Assembly (NCBI RefSeq): GCF_013184495.1
Contig: NZ_JAAOIY010000001.1
Location: 310,001 to 374,000 of the forward strand
Reading direction: 5' to 3'
DNA: 64,000 nucleotides
From: Sporosarcina jiandibaonis
GTDB taxonomy: Bacteria; Bacillota; Bacilli; Bacillales_A; Planococcaceae
The notes beneath the pieces were generated by a model that worked only from the letters and a program-made list of their open reading frames with translations, was not told the origin of the DNA and searched no databases. The position numbers were made by a program, and so were the translations under genes. This document shows positions 28,386-38,177 of this stretch, one piece after another; within the stretch, counting starts at the first letter, position 1, and each line of letters begins with the position of its first letter.

Positions 28386-30956
28386 TTAAGCAGAATAATG
28401 ATTGTTTACAATTCCTTTCATTCTCATGGACTGGACAGTCGCCATTGAAAAAAGAAGCATCAGAATAGGCGGCGTAATAACGATTGTAATCAACAACCAA
28501 ATAGGTAACCAAATCGCTGAGAAGTATGTTAATAATGCATATGCTGCAATTCCCCCAATAATCGATCCCACAACCGCGACTAATAGAACTTCAATGCCCA
28601 TATAAAGTTGGATTCGCTGCAGGGACCAACCGATCGAACGCAAGATAAAGAACTCACCACGTCGTTCCGTTATGTTCAAATAGAGTAAAAGGAACACAAT
28701 TGAGACTGTCAAAATGATTCCTGCAACCAAAAATACAGTTTGGAACCCTTTTAAATTAAGGTCTATCGTTTCACCTAAAAAGCTGAGTAATAGAAAATCG
28801 GATAAGCTTTTCTGTGTGGCGATAAACAGAATAACCATAAAGGACGTTAGTGCTAACACAATCGATAATAAACCAAAACGTAATGGACGGCGTATGAGTT
28901 GATGCGTAACGTATGTGAATAATCCTTTAATGGAAAAGAACCGCATGAATTTCCACTGTGTTCCTTCCCCTTCGAGCCCAGCACGTGGTGATAGTTTGAG
29001 TGCTTTACGACTTCCCGTGAAATAGCCAATTCCGATAACTGGTAGAATGATGAGAAACACAAACACTATTTGATACCAAGCCAATACATCGATTTTTGCA
29101 TTGACAATAACAATTGGAATTAACGCCAACAAGCTTAAGGCAACGATTTCAACAATAAGCGACCCGACAATTTTTATCCGAGACCACCCAATTGCCCTTA
29201 ACATCGCAAACTCTGTAGAACGACGAAGCAAACTATGTGTAATCACCGTATAGCAAAATACGAAACTTACTAACAGTAAATAGATGAAGAGAACGATGTT
29301 GGATTTCTCAATTTGCTCTTGGATAGACCAGCTTACTCCTGCTTTTTGCCAGCCTTCTTCGACCATACCGGCGACACCTTCTCGGTCCGTATCGAGGTCA
29401 ACATGAACTTTCGTTGCAGATGATCCAAGCATAATTTCAACGTGAAGTCCTGTTTTATCTATAATTTGCTTTGCGACTTCTTCAACTTTACGTTGGCTTG
29501 TGTCTGATCGTTCATCCACGCCTTCTACAACAACTCGAATCGATGATAGCCTCTTATCAGGTTTGTAAAATTTCGCTGCCGCTTCAAGTGTCGTTATTGC
29601 ATCTGGAGAACCGGTGTAATACGTATCTTTATAAGGGAGTGGAAAAAGCGGTGTCGGTTCTATTTTATTCCCAGCCCCGTCCTCGATAATCGTACTGTGA
29701 TGGGGTGTATAAATATCCGCTGGTTCTCCATCTTTCCAAGATCCCTTAAATTTCGGGACAACTTTTGTTGCATCGTAATAATCAATAATGTTTAGACCAT
29801 AGTTGTATGTCTCATAATCTCCCGGTTCATCACGATATAAGTTTATTGTCCGATCATCATAGGGATTTGTATTTTCCACCTTTTTAGCTTTCATCAGTGG
29901 AATTCCAGAATCCGTCATTCTCATCGATTCGAATTGGATTGGAGTATACCGATACATTGAACTTTGTGTTGAACCTGATGCGGCATATTCACTCACGGAA
30001 AATTCTTCACCTTCGCGAAATTCAAAGTTCACATTTTTGTATTTCCACTCCTCTGAAAAAGTGTTTAAAGATAATTCAACGAGTAAGGTTCTCGGTAGAT
30101 TAAGTAAGTAATCAGTTGCCCCGTCTTTAAAGTCTGTCTCCTCTACGTTATCCGGTACATGAATTCGAGAAATCTTCAATGTTTCATTCAGTTGTGTTTG
30201 ATTATTTGCCAAGACAATAATCGGAAGTAGCGGAATACCATCCAGATCCTCAATAGTCGCTTCTTGCAATGTGTTACCAATGACAAGACTTTCATTGAAG
30301 GTGAAAAGTTGGTTTTCTGCCTCGGGATCGATTGCAACGAGCATGAGATAATTTGGATAACGTAGAGACTCAAAGGCAGGCATGAATGATTTCCATCCGT
30401 CTCGTTCTTCCGAAAGTTTATTAGATAATGGACTATAGTCAGTGGGATTCCAATCGAGTGGCCCAGTTCCGTAATTTGCACTATATTCATTAATTGATTT
30501 AGTATCATAAATTATAATTTCCGAGAGACCATCAAAACTTGTTGTTAGTCGTTCAATATATGAGTAATTGCCTTCCTTATCGTCCTGAAGTGTGGCAGTT
30601 ATAGAATTTCCTTCAACATATCCTAAATGTGATAGAGGTGCAGCGACTTGAACACCTGGAATCTTACGTATTTCTTCCAAATCATCGAGTGAAATGCCCC
30701 CATAACTAGCTAGACTTGCCTGTGGTGCTACCCACCCGTCTTCAAGTCCTTTCGCTTCATCAGGCAATTCAGGTAGGACAAGAATGTCATATTGATAGCG
30801 CCAATTTTTATTCAAATCATCTTTTGCTTCTATCACCATTCGTTCTGAAACGGATAAGGTACCCATATAGCCAAGACCAATCGCACTTAAAATAATCATA
30901 ACTATTATAAATAACGGCCATCTTTCTCTGAGCGTTGTTTTCAAGTAATAAAACAT
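28386..30956 (-). CDS. FtsX/MacB-like ABC permease, long extracellular domain
   Basis: An 856-residue permease. One helix at residues 15-35 is followed by about 520 extracellular residues, then helices from about 560 that form an FtsX core (SIVFCY...LRRSTEFAMLRAIGWSR), and a second FtsX core near 770-845 (ITERRGEFFILRSIGWSLQR). The duplicated ERRxEFxxLRxIGWS coupling motif is typical of single-chain permeases in this class. It forms an operon with the ATPase and lipoprotein genes. The substrate is unknown. Confidence 0.85.
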   Translation of the reverse strand: MFYYLKTTLRERWPLFIIVMIILSAIGLGYMGTLSVSERMVIEAKDDLNKNWRYQYDILVLPELPDEAKGLEDGWVAPQASLASYGGISLDDLEEIRKIPGVQVAAPLSHLGYVEGNSITATLQDDKEGNYSYIERLTTSFDGLSEIIIYDTKSINEYSANYGTGPLDWNPTDYSPLSNKLSEERDGWKSFMPAFESLRYPNYLMLVAIDPEAENQLFTFNESLVIGNTLQEATIEDLDGIPLLPIIVLANNQTQLNETLKISRIHVPDNVEETDFKDGATDYLLNLPRTLLVELSLNTFSEEWKYKNVNFEFREGEEFSVSEYAASGSTQSSMYRYTPIQFESMRMTDSGIPLMKAKKVENTNPYDDRTINLYRDEPGDYETYNYGLNIIDYYDATKVVPKFKGSWKDGEPADIYTPHHSTIIEDGAGNKIEPTPLFPLPYKDTYYTGSPDAITTLEAAAKFYKPDKRLSSIRVVVEGVDERSDTSQRKVEEVAKQIIDKTGLHVEIMLGSSATKVHVDLDTDREGVAGMVEEGWQKAGVSWSIQEQIEKSNIVLFIYLLLVSFVFCYTVITHSLLRRSTEFAMLRAIGWSRIKIVGSLIVEIVALSLLALIPIVIVNAKIDVLAWYQIVFVFLIILPVIGIGYFTGSRKALKLSPRAGLEGEGTQWKFMRFFSIKGLFTYVTHQLIRRPLRFGLLSIVLALTSFMVILFIATQKSLSDFLLLSFLGETIDLNLKGFQTVFLVAGIILTVSIVFLLLYLNITERRGEFFILRSIGWSLQRIQLYMGIEVLLVAVVGSIIGGIAAYALLTYFSAIWLPIWLLITIVITPPILMLLFSMATVQSMRMKGIVNNHYSA

Positions 30957-31069
30957 AAGTCTATTCCCCCTTTACTAATCGTGAGAAAATTAAATATACA
31001 TATATCGTAACATTTATCGCATAATAAAAATACACTATTCGAAATTTTCACAGTCCGATGTTTTTATTC

Positions 31070-31107
31070 AAAATAAAAAAGGTGCTCAATTTAATGAGCA
31101 CCTTTTG
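31070..31107 (-). terminator. Terminator of the aconitase gene
   Basis: AAAAGGTGCTCA and TGAGCACCTTTTT form the stem, with TTTATTTTG following on the minus strand. Confidence 0.9.
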
Positions 31108-31112
31108 GTAAA

Positions 31113-33827
31113 TTAGTTATTTTTCATTTTATCACGAAGAACCATTTGAAGGATTCCGCCGTGACGGTAGTAATCTACTTCAACATCGGAGTCGAAACGT
31201 GCAAGAGCGTCGAATTCTTTCACTGAACCGTCTTTCGCTGTTGCAGTTACTTTAAGAATGTCGCGTGGTTTTACGCCTTCTGCGATGTTTACGCTAATTT
31301 CTTCTTCACCTGTCAGGCCAAGTGTTTCAGCACTTTCGCCTTTCATGAATTGAAGCGGAAGAACACCCATCATGACAAGGTTTGAACGGTGAATACGCTC
31401 GTAGCTTTCAGCGATAACTGTTTTAATGCCGAGAAGTGATGTACCTTTCGCAGCCCAGTCACGTGAAGAGCCCATTCCGTAGTCCTGGCCCGTAATGATA
31501 GCAAGGCCCGTGCCATCTTCTTGATACTTCATCGCAGCATCATAAATCGGCATGATTTCTTTTGTTGGCCAGTAAGTTGTGTAGCCGCCTTCTGTTCCTT
31601 TCGCAATCTGGTTACGAATACGGATATTTGCGAACGTACCGCGCATCATAACTTCGTGGTTACCACGACGTGAACCGTATGAGTTGAAGTAGCGTGGATT
31701 TACGCCGCGTTCAGTCAAGTATTTACCAGCTGGCGTATCTTTTCCGATCGCGCCTGCAGGTGAAATATGGTCCGTTGTGATTGAGTCGCCGAATTTACCG
31801 ATGACGCGAAGTCCTGATAGTTCTTTAATATCTTCAGGTTCTTTTGCAAGACCTTCGAAGAACGGCGGGTTTTGAATATATGTTGAATTTTCATCGAAAT
31901 CGTATAATGAATCATCTGTTGTTTCAATCGCGTTCCATGCTTCGTTTTCCGTGAATACGCGTGCATACTCTTTACGGAAGAGTTCAGGAGTAACTGTTGA
32001 TTTCACAGCTTCTGCAACTTCTTCAGTCGTCGGCCAAATGTCTTTAAAGAAGACATCGAATCCGTCTTTATCTTGACCGATTGGATCGTTTTGAAGATCG
32101 ATATCAACTGTTCCAGCAAGTGCATAAGCAACAACGAGTGGCGGTGAAGCCAAGTAGTTCGCTTTCACAAGCGGGTGAATACGTCCTTCAAAGTTACGGT
32201 TACCGGAAAGAACTGATGAAACGAGCATGTCATTGTCAATAATGACTTTCTCGATTTCAGGAAGTAATGGTCCTGAGTTTCCGATACATGTCGTACATCC
32301 GTATCCAACAAGGTTGAATCCGATTTGCTCCAAATAAGTAAGAAGCCCTGAATCTTGCAAATATCCTGTAACCACTTTAGAACCTGGAGCAAGTGATGTT
32401 TTCACGTAAGCTGGCGGTGTAAGTCCTCTTTCAACTGCTTTTTTCGCAACAAGTCCAGCACCTAACATAACGTATGGGTTAGATGTATTTGTACATGATG
32501 TGATTGCAGCAATTGCAAGGTCACCTGTTTTAATCTCGACAGAACGTCCGTCTTCGAATTCAATTGTTGCCTTTTCAGAAAGTTTTTTCGGAGATAATCC
32601 AAAACCTTGGTTTCCTTCTGGAGCAACAACTGCATCGTTGAACTCGCGTTGCATGTCTGATAGTGGAATCAAGTCTTGAGGACGTTTCGGTCCAGCAAGG
32701 TTCGGTTCAATCACAGAAAGGTCAATTTCAACAACTTCTGTATAAACTGGCTCTTCATTATCAACTGTAAAGAACATATCGTTTTCGATCAAATATTGTT
32801 TTACAACTTGAACTTGCTCTTCTTCGCGACCTGTCAGGCGCATGTAGTCGAGTGTTTCTTCGTCAACTGGGAAGAAACCGCAAGTAGCTCCGTATTCAGG
32901 CGCCATGTTAGCGATTGTTGCACGGTCTGCAAGTGGAAGCACTGCAACACCTGGTCCGAAGAACTCGACAAATTTACCTACAACGCCGTGTGCACGTAAT
33001 GTTTGTGTTACTTTTAGTGCAAGGTCTGTTGCAGTTGTTCCGTTTGGTAGATCTCCAACAAGCTTAACGCCTACAACTTCAGGTAGCGGGAAGTATGACG
33101 GTTGGCCAAGCATTCCTGCCTCAGCTTCGATACCACCAACGCCCCATCCAAGAATACCCATACCGTTAATCATCGTCGTATGCGAGTCAGTACCAACGAG
33201 TGTATCTGGATACGCTTCGAATGTACCGTCTTCGTTTTCAACTGCATGAACTACGTTTGCCAAATACTCTAGGTTAACTTGGTGAACGATTCCTGTTGCA
33301 GGTGGAACTGCGCGGTAATTGTCATAAGCTTTTTGTGCCCAACTCAAGAACTGGTAACGTTCGGCGTTACGTTTAAATTCAAGATCCATGTTTAATTGAA
33401 GTGCAGCTTGGTTTCCGTAGCTATCTACTTGTACAGAGTGGTCAATAACAAGGTCAACCGGAATTTCTGGGTTGATCTTATCTGGATCTCCACCCATTTC
33501 AGCCATAGCTGCACGAAGTGATGCTAGGTCAACGACAACCGGTACTCCTGTGAAGTCTTGAAGAATAACACGTGATGGCTTGAATGGCACCTCGCCGTTA
33601 GGATCCGCTTCATTCCCCCATTTTGCAAGGTTTGCTACGTGTTCGTCTTTAATGACATACCCATCATGTTGTCTCAATACTGATTCAAGCAATACTTTAA
33701 TTGAATAAGGTAGTTTGGAAATGTTCGCAACGCCGGCTTCTTCAATTGCTTTTAGACGGTAATAATTATACGTTTTGCCATCTAACTCAAATGAAGTACG
33801 GCTGTTGTGTAAGTTGCTTTTAGCCAT
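31113..33827 (-). CDS. acnA: Aconitate hydratase
   Basis: Aconitase isomerises citrate to isocitrate in the TCA cycle through a [4Fe-4S] cluster. The 904-residue protein has the three cluster cysteines at 445 ([10 protein letters not shown]), 511 and 514 ([10 protein letters not shown]), the substrate-binding [18 protein letters not shown], and the mobile C-terminal domain with [16 protein letters not shown]. Length and order match bacterial AcnA/CitB, which can also bind RNA when the cluster is lost. ATG with AGGAGG about nine bases upstream. The 300-bp region upstream is AT-rich with several ATAA/TTAT elements of the kind bound by CcpC in Bacillus, but no site was assigned. Confidence 0.97.
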   Translation of the reverse strand: MAKSNLHNSRTSFELDGKTYNYYRLKAIEEAGVANISKLPYSIKVLLESVLRQHDGYVIKDEHVANLAKWGNEADPNGEVPFKPSRVILQDFTGVPVVVDLASLRAAMAEMGGDPDKINPEIPVDLVIDHSVQVDSYGNQAALQLNMDLEFKRNAERYQFLSWAQKAYDNYRAVPPATGIVHQVNLEYLANVVHAVENEDGTFEAYPDTLVGTDSHTTMINGMGILGWGVGGIEAEAGMLGQPSYFPLPEVVGVKLVGDLPNGTTATDLALKVTQTLRAHGVVGKFVEFFGPGVAVLPLADRATIANMAPEYGATCGFFPVDEETLDYMRLTGREEEQVQVVKQYLIENDMFFTVDNEEPVYTEVVEIDLSVIEPNLAGPKRPQDLIPLSDMQREFNDAVVAPEGNQGFGLSPKKLSEKATIEFEDGRSVEIKTGDLAIAAITSCTNTSNPYVMLGAGLVAKKAVERGLTPPAYVKTSLAPGSKVVTGYLQDSGLLTYLEQIGFNLVGYGCTTCIGNSGPLLPEIEKVIIDNDMLVSSVLSGNRNFEGRIHPLVKANYLASPPLVVAYALAGTVDIDLQNDPIGQDKDGFDVFFKDIWPTTEEVAEAVKSTVTPELFRKEYARVFTENEAWNAIETTDDSLYDFDENSTYIQNPPFFEGLAKEPEDIKELSGLRVIGKFGDSITTDHISPAGAIGKDTPAGKYLTERGVNPRYFNSYGSRRGNHEVMMRGTFANIRIRNQIAKGTEGGYTTYWPTKEIMPIYDAAMKYQEDGTGLAIITGQDYGMGSSRDWAAKGTSLLGIKTVIAESYERIHRSNLVMMGVLPLQFMKGESAETLGLTGEEEISVNIAEGVKPRDILKVTATAKDGSVKEFDALARFDSDVEVDYYRHGGILQMVLRDKMKNN

Positions 33828-34128
33828 TTTGTTTCCTCCTTGTATCTACATGAAAAGGCGATTTTAGCGCGTCTTTTCTCTACCTAATCATATAATAGAT
33901 TCATACATAAGTAAAATACAATAAGTTTATAGTTTATCATAAGTAAATGTGATGACCTTGTTGCATAAGCTATTAACAGCTGAGTTATCGTTCTCCCCTA
34001 TTTATTTGTATTCGCTGCATTTACCAAACTAGTTTTGTATACCCTATTTTACATCAAATAAAAGTACTGATGACAGATTCTTATTAATGTGGCATCATTA
34101 AATTATCACTAGTAAGGAGTTGGGTTTA

Positions 34129-34674
34129 ATGAAAAAAGCTTTACTCGTTATTGACTATACGGTAGATTTTGTAGCACTGGACGGCGCACTTTCTTGCGGT
34201 GAGCCGGGGGTCGAACTTGAGGAGTACATTACTGCACTTACTAAAAAGTTTTTAGATGAAAAGCATTTCGTCGTAATGCCAGTGGATGTACATGATATCG
34301 ATGATCCTTATCACCCGGAAACAAAGCAATTTCCTCCGCATAATATTCGCGGAACTGAAGGCCGTCATTTGTACGGAACCTTACAACAGCTCTATGATGA
34401 ACGTAAAGACGAAATTCATTGGATGGATAAAACGAGATTCAGCGCATTTGCAGGTACTGACTTGGAATTACTCTTAAGGTCTCGCGGCATTACTGAACTC
34501 CATCTTGTTGGCGTTTGTACCGATATATGTATACTACATACCTCAGTCGATGCATACAATCGAGGTTTTGAGATTGTGATACATGAAAAAGGAGTTGCAA
34601 GCTTCGATCCTGCGGGACATGAATGGGCGCTTCGTCATTTTGAAAACACATTAGGCGCTACAATAATTCGATAA
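34129..34674 (+). CDS. pncA: Nicotinamidase (PncA/YueJ-like)
   Basis: This isochorismatase-fold enzyme would deamidate nicotinamide to nicotinate for NAD salvage. The 181-residue protein has ALLVIDYTVDF (Asp9), the metal site region DVHDIDDPYHPETKQFPPHN, MDKTRFSAF with the catalytic Lys, and GVCTDICILHT with the nucleophilic Cys. It closely resembles what I recall of B. subtilis PncA. AAGGAG is nine bases upstream of ATG 34129; the frame is open from TTG 34120. Confidence 0.92.
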   Translation: MKKALLVIDYTVDFVALDGALSCGEPGVELEEYITALTKKFLDEKHFVVMPVDVHDIDDPYHPETKQFPPHNIRGTEGRHLYGTLQQLYDERKDEIHWMDKTRFSAFAGTDLELLLRSRGITELHLVGVCTDICILHTSVDAYNRGFEIVIHEKGVASFDPAGHEWALRHFENTLGATIIR

Positions 34675-34766
34675 TTATTTCGCCATGTATGTTTAAATTC
34701 ATTCATAAAGGTTATACCAACTACAGTTATATTAATAAACTTATTCAAAAGGAGATGAGTACCAAG

Positions 34767-35015
34767 ATGAGTTTTATTTGGTTTCTAATCATCGGTGGTA
34801 TAATTGGTTGGTTAGCTGGAGCAATTTTAGGAAAAGATATACCGGGCGGCATAATTGGTAATATTATTGCCGGGATAATCGGCGCTTGGATAGGCGGTAA
34901 ACTGTTAGGCCAATGGGGTTGGAAGGTTTCGGACTTTTACGTATTTCCAGCTTTAATCGGAGCACTGATTCTGGTGTTTATCGTAAGCTTTATATTAAAA
35001 GCAATGCGAAAATAA
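34767..35015 (+). CDS. GlsB/YeaQ/YmgE family (transglycosylase-associated) membrane protein
   Basis: An 82-residue protein with three glycine-rich membrane helices: FIWFLIIGGIIGWLAGAIL, GGIIGNIIAGIIGAWIGG and a C-terminal hydrophobic helix. This is the GlsB/YeaQ family, common stress-induced proteins of unknown activity. The site AAAGGAGATGAG precedes ATG 34767; longer starts have no support. Confidence 0.88.
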   Translation: MSFIWFLIIGGIIGWLAGAILGKDIPGGIIGNIIAGIIGAWIGGKLLGQWGWKVSDFYVFPALIGALILVFIVSFILKAMRK

Positions 35016-35016
35016 T

Positions 35017-35057
35017 AAAAAAAGATGAACCGCTCATTTAGGCGGTTCATCTTTTTT
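35017..35057. terminator. Bidirectional terminator
   Basis: AAAAAAGATGAACCGC and GCGGTTCATCTTTTTT form a near-perfect stem with a seven-base loop between the convergent YeaQ and transglycosylase genes. Confidence 0.92.
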
Positions 35058-35706
35058 CATGTGAAGCTTCTATTTCCTTTCGCGATTCTTCAAATTTAGT
35101 GAAGAACCAAAGAACGTCTTCTACGTATTTTTCACTGCGATTATAATTAAAAATCGCTTTTTCATACTCGCCTTTTGCAGCGCCGCTATTTGCAAGGTAT
35201 TTGGCTGCGCTAAACATTGCATCTTCGATATCATATGGATCAGCAATTCCATCCCCATTCGCATCAACACCGTATCCGCCGTATTTATCTATAACTTCCG
35301 GGTTGGTTTTATCGCTCTCAGGGATATCGCCTTTGCCTAATCCTGTACAACCCGGGTAAGTCCACCCAACAAAAGTGCAAGGCATGAACTGCATATGCCC
35401 TTCTGCGCCAACCGGTGATAGAAGCGGATCCATCGTAGAAAATCTTGTTTCAATCCGATGATGCGCTGCTAATAAAGTCCAAGGAATGCCGTAAGCATCA
35501 GCAGCCTCCATATAGACGGGTATATATTCTACCGGAATTTCATTTTGATTGTCGAATAACGCAGCAGATTTTTTAAGTAGATCTGTATTGTTAATACTTG
35601 CCCAAATAATTGCCGTTAATGTAAATACCGTAACTGCTACAGGTATGAAAAGGACAATGAGCAATGCTTTCGTCTTGAGAGACATACCACTTTTTTTGTG
35701 CTTCAT
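35047..35706 (-). CDS. Membrane-anchored lytic transglycosylase-like protein
   Basis: A 219-residue protein with an N-terminal membrane helix (about residues 12-33) and an outer lysozyme-like domain: IPWTLLAAHHRIETRFSTMD with the probable catalytic Glu, then SPVGAEGHMQFMPCTFVGW and a C-terminal AAKYLANSGAAKGEYEKAIFNYN. This is the SLT/CwlT-type lytic transglycosylase layout, which cleaves peptidoglycan glycan strands. It follows the SCO gene on the same strand. Its stop codon lies inside the shared terminator. Confidence 0.82.
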   Translation of the reverse strand: MKHKKSGMSLKTKALLIVLFIPVAVTVFTLTAIIWASINNTDLLKKSAALFDNQNEIPVEYIPVYMEAADAYGIPWTLLAAHHRIETRFSTMDPLLSPVGAEGHMQFMPCTFVGWTYPGCTGLGKGDIPESDKTNPEVIDKYGGYGVDANGDGIADPYDIEDAMFSAAKYLANSGAAKGEYEKAIFNYNRSEKYVEDVLWFFTKFEESRKEIEASHEKR

Positions 35707-35724
35707 TATCCTGAATCTCCTCTA

Positions 35725-36318
35725 TTACGCGCCCTGTTTAATAAGGGCCTTCATATCTTTAACAATGTCATCAAAAGGGACGTCGTCATTTCCGTTATAT
35801 AATTTAACCACCAAACCGTCTTGGTTTACAAGTGCAAAGTTTACGCCGTGAGTTACTTGGTCTGAATTTGGATCGTCAGCAACGATTGTCGCAAATGATT
35901 TCTTAGCTATTTCAGCAATTTCATCTTGCTTATAGCCTGTCAACATTTCCCATTTAGACTCGTCCGACGGAGCAAAAAGATCTAAATATCCTTGCAACAC
36001 TTCGGGTGTATCAACAGCGGGATCAACTGTGAAAGAAACAATTTTATAGTCTTCAACTTTTTCTTTAATAAGTTCATCTTGCAACTCTGCCATATTGACC
36101 ATCATCGGTCCGCAAACAGACGTACAATTGGAAAACACAAATTGTGCTAACCATACTTCACCTTTCAAATCATCAAGCGATACTTCTTCATTATGCTGAT
36201 TTGTAAAAGTGAACGGTTCGATTTTGAGTTTATAATCCGGTTTAAACTCACTCCCGGAACAAGCACCCAATATGAGTACTATAAGTGCGATAAAAGATGT
36301 TCTGAAAAATTTATGCAT
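35725..36318 (-). CDS. SCO1/SenC-family copper lipoprotein (YpmQ-like)
   Basis: SCO proteins deliver copper to the CuA site of cytochrome c oxidase or keep its cysteines reduced. The 197-residue lipoprotein has a lipobox ending LGAC, then a thioredoxin fold with the metal motif CTSVCGP (CxxxC) and the conserved His in VTHGVNFALV. GTGAGGGAG is placed for ATG 36318; the frame opens at 36348. Its presence suits the Ccd cytochrome maturation genes 2 kb upstream. Confidence 0.92.
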   Translation of the reverse strand: MHKFFRTSFIALIVLILGACSGSEFKPDYKLKIEPFTFTNQHNEEVSLDDLKGEVWLAQFVFSNCTSVCGPMMVNMAELQDELIKEKVEDYKIVSFTVDPAVDTPEVLQGYLDLFAPSDESKWEMLTGYKQDEIAEIAKKSFATIVADDPNSDQVTHGVNFALVNQDGLVVKLYNGNDDVPFDDIVKDMKALIKQGA

Positions 36319-36357
36319 TCGTTTCTCCCTCACTATTAAATAATGCATTAATCATAA

Positions 36358-36390
36358 CGTAAAAGCCCTTCCTGAACAAGCGAAGGGCTG
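36358..36390 (-). terminator. Terminator between the YvrJ and SCO genes
   Basis: On the minus strand AGCCCTTC and GAAGGGCT form the stem, followed by TTTTACG. Confidence 0.75.
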
Positions 36391-36427
36391 CCTGTAGTAT
36401 GGCGAAACACTGACGATTCTGTGAAGT

Positions 36428-36556
36428 TTACTTCTTAATCTCCGTGACGAGTGCATCATGGATCGCAACAAGTTTCGTTTCAATTCGGTGCAATAGATAA
36501 AAGGACACAATTATCGGAAAGCCGATTTCTTGAACGAGACTAATCCATTGATCCAT
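36428..36556 (-). CDS. YvrJ family small protein (42 aa)
   Basis: A 42-residue frame too short for routine calling: MDQWISLVQEIGFPIIVSFY, then LLHRIETKLVAIHDALVTE. One hydrophobic helix and an amphipathic tail are the YvrJ-family pattern. GGAGGTAAGTGGG precedes the ATG. It lies downstream of DUF2922 and DUF1659 genes, a trio that recurs in Bacillales. Confidence 0.82.
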   Translation of the reverse strand: MDQWISLVQEIGFPIIVSFYLLHRIETKLVAIHDALVTEIKK

Positions 36557-36589
36557 CCCACTTACCTCCATTCTGCAAATAAATTCTAA

Positions 36590-36614
36590 TGGCCGACCCC
36601 GCGTAAGAGGTCGG
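36590..36614. other. GC-rich hairpin between DUF2922 and YvrJ genes
   Basis: GCCGACC and GGTCGGC form a 7-bp stem with a ten-base loop. The T-rich side (TTTGTTTTTA) is on the plus strand, opposite to the flanking genes, so this may be an attenuating hairpin or a barrier to antisense transcription rather than a normal terminator. Confidence 0.45.
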
Positions 36615-36622
36615 CTTTGTTT

Positions 36623-36841
36623 TTATCCTTCTATTAATTCTGTAACTGTACGCTCAACAATTCGTGCGCTAATTGCTGAATCAATCAACGAATCATCAAC
36701 CCCGAACACGCCTGCATTAATTACACCCTGCATCGCAGATTCGACTTCCACTGAGGTAAGATTCTCGCGTGGCTCATCGACAGTCAACATCATCTTCTTA
36801 CCGCTCGCCGTAGCGAAATTCAGCTGTAATGTTTTTGCCAT
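36623..36841 (-). CDS. DUF2922 family protein
   Basis: A 72-residue protein (AKTLQLNFATASGKKMMLTV, then DEPRENLTSVEVESAMQGVI) with the compact alpha/beta pattern of DUF2922. ATG with GGAGGAGAG upstream. The function of the family is unknown. It sits in the middle of the DUF1659, DUF2922, YvrJ trio. Confidence 0.88.
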   Translation of the reverse strand: MAKTLQLNFATASGKKMMLTVDEPRENLTSVEVESAMQGVINAGVFGVDDSLIDSAISARIVERTVTELIEG

Positions 36842-36863
36842 TTCCTCTCTCCTCCTTTTTTAA

Positions 36864-37091
36864 TTAGTTGTTAACCGCTGATGTTTCAACTTTTTCCGCA
36901 CCGATAAACGGCAATGATGATAAGTTGGCCAGTTCTTCAAGCCCGTTATACAAACTATTCGCATCGACACCTTCAGCAATGTTGCTATACGTTTTCGATT
37001 TCCGGATGAGTTTTCCGTCATCCGTCAAGCCGCCGTCGAAGAAAACACGTCCGATGGCATGCTTGAATTCGATTGTCGCCATATTCCTCAC
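36864..37091 (-). CDS. DUF1659 family protein
   Basis: A 75-residue protein (ATIEFKHAIGRVFFDGGL, then LIRKSKTYSNIAEGVDANSL) of the DUF1659 type. It may begin at the internal ATG of MATIEF (37082), since AAAGGGGGTGAGGAAT is better spaced for that codon. First gene of the three-gene cluster; role unknown. Confidence 0.88.
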   Translation of the reverse strand: MRNMATIEFKHAIGRVFFDGGLTDDGKLIRKSKTYSNIAEGVDANSLYNGLEELANLSSLPFIGAEKVETSAVNN

Positions 37092-37199
37092 CCCCTTTCA
37101 GCACCTATATAGGCGCGAAAAATGGAAAGGGATACGTTGTCCGTGTTTTTTTTCATAATTTCTCTTATAATGTAAACTAGTATGGAAGAGGTGAAAGCA

Positions 37200-37652
37200 A
37201 TGCTAGAAGGTTGGTTTCTGTGGTTCATCTTATTTTGGGTGGTTGTACTGGTTGGTCTATTTGCAATAGGCGGCTTTTTTATGTTCCGTAAATTCTTGAA
37301 GGTATTCCCGAAAGCGGATGGGAAATCTGATTTGGACTGGGAAGAGTATTATGTGGATAAATCGATTCACCTTTGGAGTGATGAAGCGAAGGAAATGCTT
37401 GAAGAACTGACAAAACCGGTTCCCGAATTATTCCGTCCCGTTGCCAAGCAAAAAATCGGAGCCAAGATAGGTGAAATAGCGCTTAAAGAAAAAGCGGAAA
37501 AAATAGATATGGATCTTATCATCCGAGGGTATATTATAGCTACGCCCCCGCGTGACTATAAGTTCTTGCGCAAGAAACTTGCTGACATAAATTTCGATGT
37601 AACCCCATATGAACATTTATTCCAAAAAGATAAAAGTAAATCTACTAGTTGA
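37200..37652 (+). CDS. DUF2621 family membrane protein (YneK-like)
   Basis: About 150 residues: one N-terminal membrane helix (MLEGWFLWFILFWVVVLVGL) and a cytoplasmic domain with KADGKSDLDWEEYYVDKSIH and the helical stretch AKQKIGAKIGEIALKEKAEK. It matches B. subtilis YneK in sequence as I recall it and in position next to ccdC. AGAGGTG is seven bases before ATG 37200. A TATAAT box lies at about 37166. Function unknown. Confidence 0.88.
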   Translation: MLEGWFLWFILFWVVVLVGLFAIGGFFMFRKFLKVFPKADGKSDLDWEEYYVDKSIHLWSDEAKEMLEELTKPVPELFRPVAKQKIGAKIGEIALKEKAEKIDMDLIIRGYIIATPPRDYKFLRKKLADINFDVTPYEHLFQKDKSKSTS

Positions 37653-37692
37653 AAAAAGGTGTCTGCATGATTAAATGCCGACACCTTTCGTG
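37652..37692. terminator. Bidirectional terminator between the YneK-like and ccdC genes
   Basis: AAAAGGTGTC and GACACCTTT form the outer stem, extended by a GCAT/ATGC pairing. A-rich and T-rich flanks lie on both sides. Confidence 0.75.
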
Positions 37693-38177
37693 TTTTTAAG
37701 TTTCTTATATTTAACAAGCATTGCGACTCGCCACGGGACGATCATCCCGAAGGCGAGTATCCAGAACATGCCTCCGAGTTCTCCGATATCTATCGTATTG
37801 CTTAATAATAACTTCCCGATAAGTCGAATGATTAAAAGGCCAAATAGTATGAAGACAAAGGCTTTAGATCTTTTAATGAAAATTTCTTTATCACGAACTT
37901 CAAAATTTGTCGTTCGGATTAAAATAATCGAAAATAACATCCCCACGCCGATCGCTTCCACAATTTGAAGCGGCGCAACTCGAAATTCTTCAAAGATAAA
38001 CATTAGCGCGCCTGATGACATAAATATCGGCGGCAAAATAATTGTCTTGACAGATACGGGGCGTTTTGCTGCCTTTGAACGAACAATGGCTGCCATAGTC
38101 CCCATAAAAAGTGCCAATACAGTTGATCCTATAATTAAATAAACTGGAGGAACCTTGGTGAAAATGGTTTCAATCAA
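37671..38177 (-). CDS. ccdC: Cytochrome c biogenesis-linked membrane protein CcdC
   Basis: A 168-residue protein with about five membrane helices. VSVKTIILPPIFMSSGALMF and ILIRTTNFEVRDKEIFIKRS fit the CcdC family (B. subtilis YneJ), whose gene lies in the ccd cluster although its exact role is unclear. TTG start with GGGGGAG five bases upstream. It overlaps the thioredoxin-like gene by eight bases. Confidence 0.88.
   Translation of the reverse strand: MIETIFTKVPPVYLIIGSTVLALFMGTMAAIVRSKAAKRPVSVKTIILPPIFMSSGALMFIFEEFRVAPLQIVEAIGVGMLFSIILIRTTNFEVRDKEIFIKRSKAFVFILFGLLIIRLIGKLLLSNTIDIGELGGMFWILAFGMIVPWRVAMLVKYKKLKNTKGVGI

Noticed and set aside
33840..34120. CcpC-like operator upstream of aconitase
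   Set aside because: Several ATAA and TTAT elements occur, but the region is so AT-rich that no pair with the required spacing could be singled out.
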